Assembly: GCF_000347775.1 (NCBI RefSeq)
Contig: NZ_APAT01000005.1
Location: 270,292 to 334,291, forward strand
Direction: 5' to 3'
DNA length: 64,000 nucleotides
Source of the DNA: Marinobacter santoriniensis NKSG1
Lineage (GTDB): Bacteria; Pseudomonadota; Gammaproteobacteria; Pseudomonadales; Oleiphilaceae
Below, one piece after another: positions 1 through 9,569 of the stretch. Each line of letters opens with the position of its first letter. Position 1 is the first letter of the stretch. Position numbers and translations under genes: made by a program. The notes beneath the pieces are model-generated. The model saw nothing but the letters and a program-made list of their open reading frames with translations, did no database searches and was not told where the DNA came from.

Positions 1-1448
1 CTGGCCCACAGTGCGTCCATGTTGCCCAGTGCCCGAAGTGACGCCGCCTGCTGGTAAACGGCATTGGTTCCGGCCGCTGCATAAGCGCTCTGCAACTGCG
101 AGAGCGCCTGCATGGCCATGGGGTTGCCGGCGTTGAGACCATCCGTCAGGTGAGCGCTGTGGAACAGGGTGCGCTGGTCCATCAGGGTCACCAGCGTGGC
201 AGTTCCAAACGCACCGCCCATTTGCATCGCGAAATTGATCGCGCCGGAGCCGAAACCGATCAGCCTTGGCGGCAGTGACGAAATGGCCCGTGACAGAGTT
301 GGCGGCGGAAAGGCGGCCATGCCCACGCTGAGCAGGGCCATGGAGACGGCCAGTGACGAAAAGGAGGTAAAGCGGTCCACCTGCGACATCTGATACACGG
401 CGAAAATGGCGAAGGCCAGGCCGGGCAGTGTCAGGTAGTGCGGTGGCACCCGATCACTGAGTTTGCCCACGATGGGGACCAGGATCGCCAGAACCAGCGT
501 GGACGGAGTGAAGAGGATGCCTGCTTTCACCGGATCGTAGTGCAGGATGGCCTGCACGAAATTGGGCAGCAGATACATGATGCCGTAAAACGCCCCACCG
601 AACAGAAAGAGGGATGCCGCGCCCATCAGGAACCCCTTGTTTCGGAAGATCGCCAGATCCAGCAGCGGTTTGTCCACCCGGCGTTCCCACCAGATGAACA
701 GCCCGGCAATCAGCATTGAGGCGACGATCAGGCTGATCACCCCATTGCTGTGCCACCCCCAGCGCTGGCCGTTCGACAGGGCCGTGAGCAACGCAAAGAT
801 AGCGATAAACAGCGAGCCGGCACCGAACCAGTCAAACGGCGGGCGAGGCCCGGAGCTTTCCCGTGGGGGCAGAAAGAAATACGCCATCACGATGGCCGCC
901 ATGCAGATGGGAGGCACGATAAAAAACACGTAGCGCCAGTTGTAGGTTTCCACCAGCCAGCCACCGATCACCGTGGCCAGCGTCAGTGGCAAACCGAGGC
1001 TCATGCCGTACATGGCGGTGGCCATGCCGCGCTGGTTTGCCGGGAATACGGCGAAGAGGGCTTCAAGGGCGACGGGGCGAATCAGGCCGGTCATGGCGCC
1101 CTGAATGATGCGGGCTGCAATGATGGCACCCATGCCCGTCGCCAGGCCGCCCATGAACGACGCCGCGATGAAAATCATCAGGACGGTAATGTAGGTTGCG
1201 CGCTGGCCAAAGGCACTGACCAGCCAGGGGGCCACCAGCAGTGCCACCGTGGTGGCAGCAAGAAAACCGGTCGAAAGCCACTGCACCTGGTCGGCACTCA
1301 TGCCGAACGCGCCTTTGATGTAGGGCGTGGCAACGTTGACGATGGTGATCGACATGCCCAGCGCCACAAGCCCCAGCAGCACCGTCAGCGACGCCAGCCA
1401 CTGGTACTTGGGACCATAGCGCTCGAACAGGATGTCCACTTGTGTCAT
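1..1448 (-). CDS. MFS drug exporter, DHA2 (EmrB/QacA-like) family, C-terminus cut by window edge
   Basis: Reading from the ATG at 1448 gives about 482 codons with no stop before the window edge, so the end of the gene lies outside. The product is a chain of hydrophobic helices. An early stretch GWLVETYNWRYVFFI is the loop typical of 14-helix DHA2 proton antiporters (GGW...WR.IF), and RIIQGAMTGLIRPVALE resembles the conserved helix around motif C. DHA2 members export drugs or other amphiphilic compounds from the inner membrane, usually with a membrane fusion partner. The partner, if present, would lie to the left. The gene is divergent from the cyclase at 1638, with about 190 bp between them. 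Substrate cannot be told from sequence. Confidence 0.85.
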   Translation of the reverse strand, partial: MTQVDILFERYGPKYQWLASLTVLLGLVALGMSITIVNVATPYIKGAFGMSADQVQWLSTGFLAATTVALLVAPWLVSAFGQRATYITVLMIFIAASFMGGLATGMGAIIAARIIQGAMTGLIRPVALEALFAVFPANQRGMATAMYGMSLGLPLTLATVIGGWLVETYNWRYVFFIVPPICMAAIVMAYFFLPPRESSGPRPPFDWFGAGSLFIAIFALLTALSNGQRWGWHSNGVISLIVASMLIAGLFIWWERRVDKPLLDLAIFRNKGFLMGAASLFLFGGAFYGIMYLLPNFVQAILHYDPVKAGILFTPSTLVLAILVPIVGKLSDRVPPHYLTLPGLAFAIFAVYQMSQVDRFTSFSSLAVSMALLSVGMAAFPPPTLSRAISSLPPRLIGFGSGAINFAMQMGGAFGTATLVTLMDQRTLFHSAHLTDGLNAGNPMAMQALSQLQSAYAAAGTNAVYQQAASLRALGNMDALWA

Positions 1449-1637
1449 GAGACCCCACAGGCTGTTCGAGAGAGAAAGCCTTTCAGTCTATAGCCTGAGA
1501 ATGATTAGTAAAACACCTATACGGTGACGGAATCGTAATAGACCATCCCGGATCCGAGAGGGCGATCATGCCCGAAATGACATATTCCGGATTTGCATAT
1601 AATCTAGGCATATCGATATAAGCGGATACACATTTAA

Positions 1638-3413
1638 GTGCGACAGCATTGGCCCGTCCTGTTCCTCCTGATCATTCTGAACCTGACAACCTGCGCTCTG
1701 GCGGAATCCGTTCACGACACAGGGTCAGTGCCGGTCATTGACGCTCAAGCCGACTACCAGGGCGCAATGGTCGACCGGGTAGCCTTCCTCGCTGAACCGG
1801 GAAAAGCACTCTCCGTTGACGACGTGCAGTCTCTGATTCGCAGCAATCCAGCTGTGCTGAAGCGTCCCGATAACGGGGTGTTGGCCAATGGCATCAATTC
1901 CGGGGCGATCTGGCTGGTGGCCGATGTTCGCAATCCCACCGATCACACCATTTTACGGCGTGTGTCCGTGGGAACAGGCTGGCTGGAACAGGTCGACTTC
2001 TTTTTCCTGCGCAAAAACCGGTCGCCACAGCATGCGGTTGGCGGCGATCGTATTCCGCTGAATGAGCGCACCCTCGCCAAACGCTTGCCCAGCGCCGATT
2101 ACCGGTTTCCGCCCGGCGAGACCCGTCTGTTCCTGAGGGTTGAAACCGCAGACCCCATGTTGGTGTCGCTCTATTTTTCCAGTATTGCCACCAACCACAG
2201 CCGAGAGCAGTCAGAGGCAGTGTTCTACAGCTTCGTCTATGGCGTCATGTTCGCGCTTTCGGCCTATAACCTGATGCTGTTCACCGGCCTTCGTCAGCGG
2301 CGTTACCTGTACTACTCGCTCTATACGGGCAGCTTTGTCGTGATGACGGCGTCCTACAACGGTATTGGAATGGCCCTGCTCTGGCCCGACGCGGTGGCCT
2401 GGCAACAATGGGCGCCGCCCCTGCTGATGCTGTGTTTCACCAGTTCCGGCCTGGCCTTTGCGACGAACTTCCTGAGCACCCGGGACCACCGACCCTGGCT
2501 CCACCGAACCATCCAGGCACTCGGTGTGTCTTATTTTGTCCTTTTTGGAGCCTTTTTTGCGCTCGATGAACAGGGACTGGCGCTGCGCCTGGCCTTCCTG
2601 GTTGTACCGATCTTCAGTGCACTGATGCTCTTAATGGGCGTGTCCAGTTGGGTGAGTGGCAACCGGACGGCACGCTATTTCATGCTGGGGACACTGGTTT
2701 CTGCGGTTGGAGCCTCGATTACGGCCCTGACGGTCGTTGGCATCATTTCCTATACCCAGCTTGGCTACTACGCCGTGGATATCGGCATGGTCGTGGACGC
2801 CCTGTTGTTGATGCTGGCGCTGACGGATCTGGTTCGAAAAAACGAAAAAGCCCGGATGGCGGCCGAGCGAACAGCCCAGATTGATCCGTTGACGGGCCTG
2901 AACAATCGACGCGGTTTTTTGCCTGTCGCTGAATCACTCTGGAGCCTGATCGCGCGCAAGAACAGGAATATCTGCGTGGCCATGATCGATATCGACCATT
3001 TCAAAGCCATCAATGATCGCTATGGCCATGCTGCCGGCGACAAGATTTTGAAGAAAGTGGCCGGCGAGCTGGATCACTCCCGGCGCCAGGGCGATCTCCT
3101 GGCCCGCTGGGGCGGCGAGGAATTCACGCTGCTGCTACCGGAAACCGACCAGAAGGAGGCCCTCAAGGTGGCCGAGCGTTTCCGTCACAACATTGAGCAG
3201 CTTACCGTCAATGACCGCGGCAGGGTGATTCGATGCACCATCAGCATCGGTGTCGCCAGCCGCCACTCCGAGCATGTCACTCTGGACCAGGCGATCGCCG
3301 TGGCGGATGAGGAACTCTACCGGGCCAAGATTAAGGGGCGGAACCAGGTCTCTGCCGGCCCGACCTCGGACGACCCCAGGAGCACCCCTGCATCTGCTGA
3401 AGACCGCTGTTAG
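1638..3413 (+). CDS. Diguanylate cyclase with 7TM-DISM sensor
   Basis: Inner-membrane sensor cyclase that should make c-di-GMP from two GTP. The 591-residue product begins at a GTG. Residues 1-22 form a signal peptide ending in ALA. A periplasmic region to about 185 looks like a 7TMR-DISM extracellular domain, followed by seven membrane helices (about 190-400). The GGDEF domain starts at DPLTGLNNRRG (about 416), and the active-site motif is GGEEF at 492-496. An RQGD inhibitory site sits five residues upstream, so both catalysis and product inhibition look intact. No good ribosome site precedes the GTG, so the start is the weakest part of the call. The same architecture recurs, broken, at 49406. 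Confidence 0.9.
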   Translation: MRQHWPVLFLLIILNLTTCALAESVHDTGSVPVIDAQADYQGAMVDRVAFLAEPGKALSVDDVQSLIRSNPAVLKRPDNGVLANGINSGAIWLVADVRNPTDHTILRRVSVGTGWLEQVDFFFLRKNRSPQHAVGGDRIPLNERTLAKRLPSADYRFPPGETRLFLRVETADPMLVSLYFSSIATNHSREQSEAVFYSFVYGVMFALSAYNLMLFTGLRQRRYLYYSLYTGSFVVMTASYNGIGMALLWPDAVAWQQWAPPLLMLCFTSSGLAFATNFLSTRDHRPWLHRTIQALGVSYFVLFGAFFALDEQGLALRLAFLVVPIFSALMLLMGVSSWVSGNRTARYFMLGTLVSAVGASITALTVVGIISYTQLGYYAVDIGMVVDALLLMLALTDLVRKNEKARMAAERTAQIDPLTGLNNRRGFLPVAESLWSLIARKNRNICVAMIDIDHFKAINDRYGHAAGDKILKKVAGELDHSRRQGDLLARWGGEEFTLLLPETDQKEALKVAERFRHNIEQLTVNDRGRVIRCTISIGVASRHSEHVTLDQAIAVADEELYRAKIKGRNQVSAGPTSDDPRSTPASAEDRC

Positions 3414-3572
3414 CCGGCCAAAGCCAGCCGATCCCTCAGTTTGCCCGCCAAAAAACATGTCCCCGTTCCGGGATGGACTTCAGCGAACTTCCCGGGGAAG
3501 CGCAGTGGGTTTGTCAATACAGCTTACTGAGTTAGGCTGACTGGAAAATGACCAGCAAGGTGACTCACGACT

Positions 3573-4649
3573 ATGGGACAAGCCTCGGAAGAACCCAGTG
3601 GTATGCAACCGACCATACCTCCGCTCGACCCTCACCGCGTTTCACTGATTGAAAAGGAAGGGTTGAGGGTCAAACAACTGGAACCCATTGGTGTGGAGAT
3701 CTATGGCGCCGATGTTCGCTCCAGGCTTCCCGAACCTGTCATCGAGGCGTTGGAAGTGGAAATGGCGAACCGGGGATTCATCGTTTTTAAACATCAGACG
3801 GATCTCACGCCCGATGAACTGATCAATGCCAGCAAATGGTGGGGCGACCACGAAATCCATTCGACTCACGGCGTCCACCCGGCGACGCCGGGAAGGAACC
3901 GGCACATCTTCCGCTGTTCCAATGATGCGCGCCAGGGAATCCTCGGTGTTGGCCCGCAATGGCACAATGACGGCAGCTTCGAAGCAGCGACCTTCTCGCA
4001 CAGCGCCTATTACATGGCCCGGGCGCCGGAGCATGGTGGCGGAACCCATTTCGCGCACCAGGGCGCTGCCTTCGATGCCCTGCCAAAGGAAAAACAGGCA
4101 TTCTGGGAACGTCTCGTGTCTGTTAACTCCGCTTCCAGCGTCACGCATCCTCTCGTGCACACCCACCCGATCTCCGGGCGCAAAAGTGTATGGCTCCATC
4201 TGGGGATGACCGGTGCCGTTATCGAGAGGCTCCCGGAGGAGGGGGTTCCTATCGATGAGCTGAAGCAACAGTCGGCAACGGCCGACAAGTTTCGTCTGCT
4301 GAACGCGGACGAAATGAAGGCCCTGTTCAACGACTATAACGACCTGCTGAACGAGTCCTTCGATCGGGGGTACGGAATAAAGTACCACTACGATACCGGG
4401 GATCTGCTCTATATCGATAACTGGGCGGTCGCTCACAGGGCGTCGCCGGAAGCGCATATGCCGGCCGAACAGCAAGGGCTGAGGATTATGGATCGCGTGA
4501 CGATCAAGGCACCGCAGGATCTGGCGCCGCACTTTGGTCTGCCGCAATATATCAATATGGCGGGCCCCCATCCCTTCAATAAAGATGGCGTCTGGCAAGC
4601 CGGTGGTGTGGGATTCCGCTGGAAAGACGACATCCGCATGCAAAACTGA
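3573..4649 (+). CDS. TauD/TfdA-family Fe(II)/2-oxoglutarate dioxygenase
   Basis: The 358-residue product has the TauD/TfdA ligand set: His131 and Asp133 in WHND, a distal His288 in AVAHRASP, and Arg308 in MDRVTIK for 2-oxoglutarate. The family couples oxidation of 2-oxoglutarate to hydroxylation of small acids such as taurine, alkylsulfonates, aryloxyacetates or carnitine precursors. The substrate here is not evident, and no transporter or sulfonate gene is adjacent. AGGTGA about nine bases upstream supports the ATG at 3573. An internal ATG at 3603 is possible because the first ten residues are poorly structured. The gene stands alone, 160 bp after the cyclase and 90 bp before a small membrane protein. 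Confidence 0.85.
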   Translation: MGQASEEPSGMQPTIPPLDPHRVSLIEKEGLRVKQLEPIGVEIYGADVRSRLPEPVIEALEVEMANRGFIVFKHQTDLTPDELINASKWWGDHEIHSTHGVHPATPGRNRHIFRCSNDARQGILGVGPQWHNDGSFEAATFSHSAYYMARAPEHGGGTHFAHQGAAFDALPKEKQAFWERLVSVNSASSVTHPLVHTHPISGRKSVWLHLGMTGAVIERLPEEGVPIDELKQQSATADKFRLLNADEMKALFNDYNDLLNESFDRGYGIKYHYDTGDLLYIDNWAVAHRASPEAHMPAEQQGLRIMDRVTIKAPQDLAPHFGLPQYINMAGPHPFNKDGVWQAGGVGFRWKDDIRMQN

Positions 4650-4738
4650 GTTGTCCGTGGTCGCGGACGAAATACAGGGTGAGGTCTGATATCCAGCCAA
4701 TTCCTGCTAATGTATGCGTTCCCTCAAGAGGATCTTTT

Positions 4739-4948
4739 ATGACAGAAATACCCCAAAAGAAGTCTGGTACCAGTGGCTATTCCTGGAAACTGTCTGCCGT
4801 TGCCGCCGTGGCGTCGGTGATTGGGGCCGTGTACACCTTTGGCGAGGTGTCACCGATCATCACTGGCTTGATTCTCCTCACCGCCGTTGGCTGGGGCTTT
4901 ACCGCCAGAGACAACAAGCGAGGCGAGGAAGAAGATCAGCGCCAATAG
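4739..4948 (+). CDS. Small two-helix membrane protein, function unknown
   Basis: A 69-residue product starts at an ATG preceded by AAGAGGA with six-base spacing, much better supported than an in-frame upstream start near 4679. After a polar N-terminus (MTEIPQKKSG) there are two hydrophobic segments, about residues 15-32 and 38-55, separated by FGEVSP. A charged tail rich in Glu, Lys and Arg follows. I do not recognise the family. It could be cotranscribed with the dioxygenase upstream (90 bp gap), but nothing else links the two. Confidence 0.6.
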   Translation: MTEIPQKKSGTSGYSWKLSAVAAVASVIGAVYTFGEVSPIITGLILLTAVGWGFTARDNKRGEEEDQRQ

Positions 4949-5209
4949 GCGCGTGCCCATCATTGTCCCCGTTGTTGTAAACCGCCATTTCCCCGCCTCT
5001 GCCTTAGCCGGATTGTTCGCCTCGTTGGCGAGCCACCACCCTGTCTACCGATTGGCCTAATGTGACGCAGTTCACATTTTAGGGCTGTGCTAAAAACGGG
5101 AGCCAGATCAGACCAACTGATCAAAAAAGGAACCCGGAGGGAGGTTCCTCAGGCTCAGGGAGTCAGTCTCGAACTCCCGAACTCCTACAAAAACAAGAAA
5201 GAGGCGACA

Positions 5210-7687
5210 ATGAAACACGGAATCCATCCTGTTATCAGGGCATGGCTGGTTGGCAGTGCCCTGGCGCTCAGTGCTTGCGGGGGCGGCTCTGACAGCCCAC
5301 AGACCCCATCCAATACCACCACCACGACGACATCGCCGGAGACCCCCTCGGGGCCCGTTGCGGGTGATACCGTCGAGCGAACCGTGGCCCCGCCCGATCG
5401 CTATCGGTTTGCCAACGGCTGTTATCAGTTGCAGCGGGGCGACCACTACCTGACCACCTCCGCCGATGGCAGTCAGTACACCACCACCGCGGATTCGGCC
5501 CAGGCCAGCGGTTTTTACCTGAAACCGACCGCGCTGGGGCGTTACCTTCTGCTCTCCGACTATCAGCGAGTGACCGGAGGGCAGGGCGACAAGACCCTGC
5601 TGGGCATCAGCGATCCCATGGGGGAATTCCTCGACGAATCCGGCAACTTTGTGGGTGAGGTGAGTTACCTGGTTGCGGGGCTGGGGGATATGGCCAACTT
5701 CTTCCTCGATCCCGTTTCGCCGCTGGGCGATGCGGTCCGGGATATCGGCGAAAGCCTGGCACTGACCGGCGACCGCATCGGCGATGTCGACGTGAACCCG
5801 CAGCTTGGTCAGGTGCACGAGGCGAGTGACCTCGCCGTGTGGGAGCTGTTGCCCGCCCGGGAGGATCGCTTCCAGCTCTCCTCGCTGGTGACCGGGCTGC
5901 TGCTGACCGCGTCCGACCAGGGCCTGGGGCTGAGTTCCCCATCGCTCGCGGATGAGACCAGTGAGTTTCATCTGGTACCGGCCTCCGGCTGTGCCAGCTA
6001 TCCCGAAGCGGAACTCAACGCCTCGGTTCCCGGCAAGGCGCCGGCGGTGTATCTCAAGGAAGTGGACCGCTTCAAAGGCATCCGGGGAATCGACAACGAC
6101 GATATCTTTGGCTATGTCGACGCCCACAGCCATGTTTCCGCCTACGAATTCATCGGCGGCCGGGTCAACTACGGCGACCCGTTCCACAAGTTCGGCGTTG
6201 ACCACGCGCTGGACGACTGCGCCGTCAACCACGGCCCGGAGGGCATGACCGGTATCGTTGAGCAGGTCACCAGCACGCTTGGGCCCCACGAAACCCAGGG
6301 CTGGCCCACCTTCAACTACTGGCCCCGGCACGATTCCCTGCAACACCACCAGAGTTACTACCGCTGGATCGAGCGGGCCCATCTGGCGGGCATGAAGATC
6401 CTCGTGAATCACCTGGTGCACAACGAACTTCTGTGCCAGATCAACCCGCAGAAGCAGAACGACTGCGACACCATGCCGGCCCTGGAGCTCCAGGCCCAGC
6501 GAATGCATGAAATGCAGGACTACATCGACGCCCAGAACGGCGGCCCGGGCAAGGGCTGGTTCCGCCTGGTTGAAAGCCCGGCCGAAGCCCGTGACGTGAT
6601 CGCCGACGGCAAGCTGGCGGTGATCCTCGGCGTGGAAACCTCCAAGGTGTTCAACTGCGGCGAGTTCCAGGGCGTGGCTGAATGCACGCGAGAGCAGATC
6701 ACCGAACGCCTGGACCGGCTCTACGGCATGGGCGTCCGCACCCTGTTCTCGGTGCACAAGTTCGACAACGCCTTCGGCGGCCATCTTCCGGATCTGAGCC
6801 AGGGAGTGGGTATTGGCCCCGTACTCTACGCCGGCAACCTGGCGGAAACCGGCCACCCCGTCGAGTTTGAAACCTGCCCGGCCGAGGCCGACGAATACAG
6901 CGGCCTGGAGCCGGACCAGAATCCCGAACCCCTGGGCCCGCTGGGTTTGATGGAGCAACTGCTGTTCCAGCTCGACTATCTGGGCGACCGCTTCCCGGAA
7001 ACCCCGGAGGAATTCGCCGACTATGATCCCCGTGCCGGCACCGATCACCTGTGCAACCGCCGGGGCCTGAGCGATCTCGGTGAATTCCTGATCCAGGAAC
7101 TGATGCGCCGGGGCATGATGATCGAGACCGATCACATCAGCCGCAAAGCCGCCGCCCGCATCCTCGAAATCACCGGTGCCCAGAGTTACCCGGTGATCAA
7201 CAGCCACGGCGGCTGGGGCGGCACCGAACGCCTGCGGGACCGCATCGCGGCCCAGGGCGGCGTCTCAAGCTCCTTCGGCAGTGTCCGTGAGCATTGGGTG
7301 GACCAGCTGACCCGCGATGGCGAACGCCCCCGGGATGACGCCTACAAGGTGGGTCCCTTCGGTGGCGCCGCCATGGCGTCAGACGTGAATGGCATTGCCT
7401 CCCTCGCGGGTAACCCCGGCACGCCGGACCAGGCCGCGGACCTCTATCCCTTCACGTCGGTGGATGGCCGGGTGGTGTTCGACGCCGAACGCACCGGCGA
7501 CCGGGTGTTCAGCCTCTACGACGGCCGTGGCGTTGCCCATTACGGCCTCTATCCCGACCAGATTGAAGACATGATCCGCTTCAGCGATCGCCCGAAAGAG
7601 CAGGTGGATGAAGCCGTGAACCAGCTGTTCACGTCGGCCGAAGCCTACCTGCGCATGTGGGAGCGCGTTGAGCTGGCGGCCCGCTGA
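5210..7687 (+). CDS. Large lipoprotein metal-dependent hydrolase, peptidase M19 (renal dipeptidase)-like
   Basis: The 825-residue product starts at MKHGIHP, just after an AGAGGCG ribosome site. An in-frame start near 5087 would precede the signal peptide and is unlikely. Residues 1-24 are a lipoprotein signal with lipobox LSAC, then a Gly/Ser/Thr/Pro linker. Residues about 50-280 form an unassigned N-terminal domain. The C-terminal part carries candidate metal ligands in the M19 order: HSH (about 305-307), Glu in VILGVETS (about 473), His in FSVHKFD (about 517), His in TDHIS (about 640) and His in NSHGGWGG (about 665). An Asp follows in ASDVNG (about 725). M19 enzymes cleave dipeptides, beta-lactams or related amides. 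Substrate is unknown. The protein is probably anchored in the outer membrane or periplasm. Confidence 0.72.
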   Translation: MKHGIHPVIRAWLVGSALALSACGGGSDSPQTPSNTTTTTTSPETPSGPVAGDTVERTVAPPDRYRFANGCYQLQRGDHYLTTSADGSQYTTTADSAQASGFYLKPTALGRYLLLSDYQRVTGGQGDKTLLGISDPMGEFLDESGNFVGEVSYLVAGLGDMANFFLDPVSPLGDAVRDIGESLALTGDRIGDVDVNPQLGQVHEASDLAVWELLPAREDRFQLSSLVTGLLLTASDQGLGLSSPSLADETSEFHLVPASGCASYPEAELNASVPGKAPAVYLKEVDRFKGIRGIDNDDIFGYVDAHSHVSAYEFIGGRVNYGDPFHKFGVDHALDDCAVNHGPEGMTGIVEQVTSTLGPHETQGWPTFNYWPRHDSLQHHQSYYRWIERAHLAGMKILVNHLVHNELLCQINPQKQNDCDTMPALELQAQRMHEMQDYIDAQNGGPGKGWFRLVESPAEARDVIADGKLAVILGVETSKVFNCGEFQGVAECTREQITERLDRLYGMGVRTLFSVHKFDNAFGGHLPDLSQGVGIGPVLYAGNLAETGHPVEFETCPAEADEYSGLEPDQNPEPLGPLGLMEQLLFQLDYLGDRFPETPEEFADYDPRAGTDHLCNRRGLSDLGEFLIQELMRRGMMIETDHISRKAAARILEITGAQSYPVINSHGGWGGTERLRDRIAAQGGVSSSFGSVREHWVDQLTRDGERPRDDAYKVGPFGGAAMASDVNGIASLAGNPGTPDQAADLYPFTSVDGRVVFDAERTGDRVFSLYDGRGVAHYGLYPDQIEDMIRFSDRPKEQVDEAVNQLFTSAEAYLRMWERVELAAR

Positions 7688-7863
7688 GGCAAGGCACGAA
7701 CGCTAAAGAGGGGCCCAGGGACGGGCCTGAACTCAGGTATGACTCAGTTTACTCCTGCAAAACAGCCGGGTTTGCCATTGCGCCAGGTCCGGGGATGCCG
7801 GAGCCCAAGCTTTTGCGGTCCGGATATTCAAAATCAACTTCTTCATCGGATAGCCCGGTTGAG

Positions 7864-8238
7864 TTATACCGCACCAAAAATCCATTCATGGATCAGACGC
7901 CCTGGCATCAGGGTACCGATCGCGGCTCCCACCACGCCGAAAAAGGCGCCTGCGGCATAGGCTTTGTGTCGACGGATATTGCCCTTCCGCGCGGCTGCGA
8001 TGGACGCCACCACGCAGATCAGTGTCCATATGGAGAGCAGGTGAATGGGGCTGTAGCCCCACAATACGTCCATCAGTCCGGTCAACCAGAATGACGACAC
8101 GGCGACTACCACCATGGCAATCATCCATGACCACCCAACGGCTCGATGGAGAGGGGTTCCCTTCTGACCGAGCAGTTGGGAGGTGCCGGCAAGCAGGGCC
8201 CACACGGCAGCAGAGAGATGAATATAGGTAGCCGTCAT
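7864..8238 (-). CDS. DUF2306 family membrane protein
   Basis: A 124-residue protein with four hydrophobic segments: the N-terminal IHLSAAVWALLAGTSQL, then around 38-55, 65-83 and 95-115. The HRAVGWSWM and RRHKAYAAGA patterns, with a His-Arg pair at a loop, match small DUF2306/YesK-like membrane proteins of unknown role. Its ATG overlaps the stop of the upstream acetyltransferase by four bases (ATGA), so the two are translated as one operon. No ligand-binding motif is evident. Confidence 0.75.
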   Translation of the reverse strand: MTATYIHLSAAVWALLAGTSQLLGQKGTPLHRAVGWSWMIAMVVVAVSSFWLTGLMDVLWGYSPIHLLSIWTLICVVASIAAARKGNIRRHKAYAAGAFFGVVGAAIGTLMPGRLIHEWIFGAV

Positions 8239-8840
8239 AACTTCGCCTCGGTTCCGGACGAAAGCCTGCTCTTAAGCCGATGCCTGATATCCGGCCATTC
8301 GCTGGCAATGATGCTGAAGCAGGCGGAATCCCGGGAGCGCCCGTTGGGCATCACCATGTGGGCCCTGAAAACGCCCTCGAAGGTGGCGCCCAGTCGCTGA
8401 ATCGCGGCCCGGGACTGGACATTGAGCACATCCGTCAGAAACTCCACCCGCAGGCATTCCAGTTGCTCGAACGCATGCTCAAGGAGCAGCAACTTTGATT
8501 CCGTGTTGATGCCGGTACGCTGGGCACTGGCGGACAACCAGGTGGATCCGATTTCCACGCGGCGATGGGGCGGGGTAATGGCCCGATAGCGGGTGGTTCC
8601 GACAACCCGCTCGGTGGGTTTGTGAACAATCACGAAGGGCAGATAAATGCCTTTGTCCTTGCCCTCCAACGCTTCCCGGATATAGCCCTCGGTTGCCTCC
8701 AGGCTGGCGGGCACGATGGTGAGATCCGAGTTCCAGAGCTCACCGTCCGAGGCGGCGGCAAACAGCGCGTCGCGGTGTGAGGGTTTCAGGGGTTCGAGCC
8801 GGACAAGCTGCCCTTCGAGTGTGACGGGTGATACGTCCAT
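8235..8840 (-). CDS. GNAT family N-acetyltransferase, RimJ/RimL type
   Basis: The 201-residue product has the long-form GNAT layout of RimJ/RimL-like protein acetyltransferases. It begins with LVRLEPLKPSHRDALF and has a central strand GTTRYRAI. The acetyl-CoA region contains NVQSRAAIQRLGATFEG, where the family usually reads N..S...Y.K.GF..EG. It would transfer acetyl from acetyl-CoA to an amine on a protein or small molecule, and the substrate is unknown. It overlaps the start of the DUF2306 gene by four bases and lies about 20 bp from the end of the cupin gene upstream. Confidence 0.85.
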   Translation of the reverse strand: MDVSPVTLEGQLVRLEPLKPSHRDALFAAASDGELWNSDLTIVPASLEATEGYIREALEGKDKGIYLPFVIVHKPTERVVGTTRYRAITPPHRRVEIGSTWLSASAQRTGINTESKLLLLEHAFEQLECLRVEFLTDVLNVQSRAAIQRLGATFEGVFRAHMVMPNGRSRDSACFSIIASEWPDIRHRLKSRLSSGTEAKL

Positions 8841-8861
8841 GTGATGTCCTGTTTTGATCCG

Positions 8862-9227
8862 TCAGATCCAGACGTCATTCTCGGCGGTCTGGCTGGAAGT
8901 TTCCTCGCCGGTATTCACCACTCCGCGGGGTTCGATCAGCAATACCTTGGCCTCGTGCTCCGCGTAGGGCTTGTGTTCAACGCCTTTCGGCACAACGTAC
9001 ATTTCGCCCTCAGACAGTGTGACCTGGCCATCCCGGAAATCGATTCTCAGGATGCCTTCGAGAACGATGAAGGTCTCGTCCGTGTCCTTGTGATCGTGCC
9101 AGACAAAGTCGCCCTGCAGTTTCACGACCTTGAACTGGTAGTCATTCATCTCTGCGATCACCTTGGGTGACCACTGCTCGTCAAAAAGGCCGAGCTTGTT
9201 TTTAAAATTGATCGCCTGGTAGTTCAT
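8862..9227 (-). CDS. Single-domain cupin protein
   Basis: A 121-residue product starting at MNYQAINF. The two cupin motifs are present: WHDHKDTDETFIVLEG (about 43-58) with two His and one Glu, and the second motif ending in PKGVEHKPYA with the fourth His. Together these make a plausible metal site. The length equals one beta-barrel. Cupins of this size are isomerases, dioxygenases or sugar-binding sensors, so no reaction can be named. A longer in-frame extension to 9518 overlaps the lipoprotein gene and has no ribosome site, so I prefer this start. Confidence 0.82.
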   Translation of the reverse strand: MNYQAINFKNKLGLFDEQWSPKVIAEMNDYQFKVVKLQGDFVWHDHKDTDETFIVLEGILRIDFRDGQVTLSEGEMYVVPKGVEHKPYAEHEAKVLLIEPRGVVNTGEETSSQTAENDVWI

Positions 9228-9267
9228 GGGAGTTCCGGTTGAATAGGGGATGTGCCGGTGGTTCCGG

Positions 9268-9531
9268 TTAGTCGCCAAAGATAATATCGCCAAGCAGGTC
9301 CGCCGAGCTATAGTCGTTGTACTCCTCCTCGATGATCTGTGCTTTACGCTCTTCAAACGACCGGGCCATGGATTCGTCGCCGTGCTTGCGCCAGGCGTCC
9401 GCCATGTCCTGATTGACCTTGATCGCATTCTCGGTTGCATCGTAGTGGCTTGTTGCACAGCCCTGGAGCTGCATTGCCAGCAAGAAAAGGCAGGCCAGCA
9501 AAGGTTTGTTAAGGACATCCTTGTTGTTCAT
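9268..9531 (-). CDS. Small putative lipoprotein
   Basis: The 87-residue product has a lipoprotein signal peptide: basic start MNNKDVLNK, hydrophobic stretch LLACLFLLAMQ, lipobox LQGC. The mature part of about 62 residues is strongly charged and probably helical (VNQDMADAWRKHGDESMARSFEERKAQ). I do not recognise a family. Downstream genes are small and unrelated, so context gives no function. Confidence 0.65.
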   Translation of the reverse strand: MNNKDVLNKPLLACLFLLAMQLQGCATSHYDATENAIKVNQDMADAWRKHGDESMARSFEERKAQIIEEEYNDYSSADLLGDIIFGD

Positions 9532-9569
9532 TTATCTCTCTCGTTTTTCATAAGAATGAGTGCAGAGCG

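Noticed and set aside
1598..1603. TATAAT upstream of the first cyclase
   Set aside because: No matching -35 at an acceptable distance, so I do not call a promoter.
5108..7207. 699-codon open frame on the minus strand
   Set aside because: It is the shadow of the plus-strand lipoprotein hydrolase in GC-rich codons. Its product is low-complexity Val/Gly/His/Gln with no motif.
7712..7727. GGCCC/GGGCC hairpin after the M19-like gene
   Set aside because: Only five pairs and no T run. Expected by chance in GC-rich DNA.
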